From an uncultured Nostoc sp. (GTDB lineage Bacteria > Cyanobacteriota > Cyanobacteriia > Cyanobacteriales > Nostocaceae), in the NCBI RefSeq assembly GCF_937863485.1, contig NZ_CALMFY010000057.1, positions 1 to 64,000 of the forward strand: DNA of 64,000 nucleotides, given 5' to 3'. Numbering within the stretch: the stretch's first letter is position 1; every line of letters begins with the position of its first letter. The notes beneath the pieces are model-generated. The model was not told the DNA's origin, searched no databases, and saw only the letters and a list, made by a program, of their open reading frames with translations. The position numbers were made by a program, and so were the translations under genes. Shown here in pieces: positions 63,801-64,000 of this stretch.

Positions 63801-64000
63801 GGCTCTAGCTCTGCATGATTTAAAGCAAACTCAAACCCAACTGATCCAAACTGAGAAAATGTCCTCACTGGGTCAATTGGTAGCTGGTATTGCTCACGAA
63901 ATTAATAACCCGGTGAACTTCATTTATGGTAACATCAACCATGTCAATGATTACACCCAAGATTTACTCAGTATACTAGACCTATATTTGCAAAACAGCC
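60820..64000 (+). CDS. Multi-GAF bilin-type sensor histidine kinase (cut by window end)
   Basis: The frame is open from ATG 60820 to the window edge, 1060 codons. GAF1 (about 25-200) has phytochrome-like PVDPCHVEYLSGMG. A second GAF-like domain (about 215-430) lacks a bilin Cys and ends in SFQVWRESKKAQ. GAF3 (455-625) has FAQCHIDNLEQFQIHAF, GAF4 (640-805) has LNVCYVQMLDQLEVKA, GAF5 (820-985) has HSECHIAVLEQLQVKAY. The Cys-His (or Cys-Tyr) before a Leu-rich stretch is the bilin attachment site of cyanobacteriochromes. A HisKA domain follows (IAHEINNPVNFIYGN); the ATPase domain is beyond the edge. Probably a light sensor. Confidence 0.9.
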   Translation, partial: MISNPEQDLPLCRHEESLLRRITNRIRRSLELKEIITVTTAEVRSLLKTDRVMIYKFHADDSGQVIAESIYENRLPSLLGLNFPADDIPPTARELFIKSRVRSVVNLDTQEIGQSHLHELENGETISEDIRYRPVDPCHVEYLSGMGVKSSVVAPIIYQDQLWGLLVSHHSESHQISEYELEAVQMVVDQLSVAIAQSTLLTQVRKTAERETIINRIATLLHSLPTIILQPALEAAVAAFDGVGGRLCIRNTAFDSHNGNLTSLTECLIPGNSCIKLYVCGQQPVMPEQTIYPLIEQYSVWQEHYKSSNYDVWPILDIYQTSSLRTLQVAFQPTKIRSMLMIPLQYRQQLLGYLSIFRDEIDTETLWARQYDSDQRQLYPRQSFQVWRESKKAQAQKWTVEEIELARDLGKHFASAVQQYELYQQVQAFNENLEHQVKRRTVELQRTTEQQQAVFKVISEIRESLDTNTIFQTTTKEVCQLIKADRVSVYRFDSNWGGEFVGDFEAANPYWLNDSKLGINTVWNDTYLQDTQGGRYRNNETFAVDDIYSMGFAQCHIDNLEQFQIHAFVLAPIFVGQKLWGLLATYQHTGPRQWKASEVNFLSQIAAQMGVALQQAELLTQTKQQTLSLRQAAEQQHILFEVVAKIRESLDLNTVFAATVCEVRRSLNADRVVVYRFDANSELDEGEIVSEDLLPEFTSALTLKIQDNCFKKKYDALYRQGRIHAIADIHNSGLNVCYVQMLDQLEVKANLVLPLAKSNELWGLLCIHQCYQPREWQSSEIQFATQVAAQLSVALEQADLLEQTKHQAVDLQQAAEQQRVLFEVVAKIRESLDLDMIFQTTTQEICKSLQADRVAVYRFHPDWSGEYIAEFVGDGWVKLVGSDLKTVWEDSYLQETQGGRYRHNESYIVDDIYQSGHSECHIAVLEQLQVKAYAIAPIFIGQQLWGLLAGYQNSAPRHWEASEIKFITQIANQLGVALQQAQLHNQTKEQTEKLALALHDLKQTQTQLIQTEKMSSLGQLVAGIAHEINNPVNFIYGNINHVNDYTQDLLSILDLYLQNS

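Overview
The window looks like chromosomal DNA of a filamentous heterocyst-forming cyanobacterium of the Nostoc type, close to Nostoc punctiforme. The evidence is as follows. GCGATCGC (HIP1) octamers are frequent. The dnaE gene is split, and its C-terminal half begins with a DnaE C-intein that differs from the Npu sequence, as I recall it, at only two residues. There is a CyaB1-type GAF-GAF-PAS adenylyl cyclase, giant Ser/Thr-His hybrid kinases, bilin-GAF kinases, a KGK-domain protein and many short dispersed repeats. No rRNA, tRNA, phage or plasmid-maintenance block was seen.

Layout. 0.2-10 kb: stress and metabolic genes (aldo/keto reductase, Dps, pirin), a small nuclease-like protein, a decayed ORF, a methyltransferase, a DUF202 membrane protein, a secreted protein, a divergent CadD-like transporter/LysR pair, and a TPR-like plus pentapeptide pair. 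10.4-13.5 kb: an ABC importer (ATPase plus double permease) with no binding protein beside it. 13.7-20.3 kb: a secreted protein, a redoxin-2OG dioxygenase fusion, a nuclease-like protein, the split-intein dnaE-C and an SGNH hydrolase. 20.5-23.8 kb: a PatA/PixG-like regulator beside a decayed CheY-like gene, then about 1.8 kb of repeats and possibly structured RNA. 23.9-27.5 kb: small membrane and pentapeptide proteins, a HigBA-type toxin-antitoxin module between two direct repeats, and a second small two-gene unit. 27.7-33.8 kb: a YbhGFSR-like efflux operon with a fossil ABC ATPase behind it. 34-44 kb: a secreted methyltransferase, a CyaB1-like cyclase and an 1810-residue hybrid kinase whose last codons lie in a MITE. 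44-50.7 kb: cytochrome c biogenesis (ccdA-ccs1), PstS, QueF, small conserved cyanobacterial proteins, the SRP RNA and a 2'-5' RNA ligase-like protein. 51-59 kb: accessory region with a 598-residue nuclease-like protein carrying a coiled-coil tail, transposase and HlyD remnants, a branched-chain-type binding protein and several MITEs. 59.4-64 kb: an ArsA/Get3-like ATPase and a multi-bilin-GAF histidine kinase cut by the window end.

The best candidate for an undescribed system is the 598-residue protein at 51142-52938. It has a PD-(D/E)XK-like core, possibly missing its catalytic Asp, joined to a coiled-coil tail of a kind I associate with cyanobacterial conflict and apoptosis-like proteins. 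The other strong theme is the repeat ecology. At least five MITE-like families are present. Two copies of one family carry different inserts at nearly the same place. Short repeats also appear to have been accepted in frame inside a LysR regulator and a PatA-like regulator, and one MITE supplies the stop codon of a giant kinase.

All calls come from reading the sequence and from remembered family features; no database search was run.
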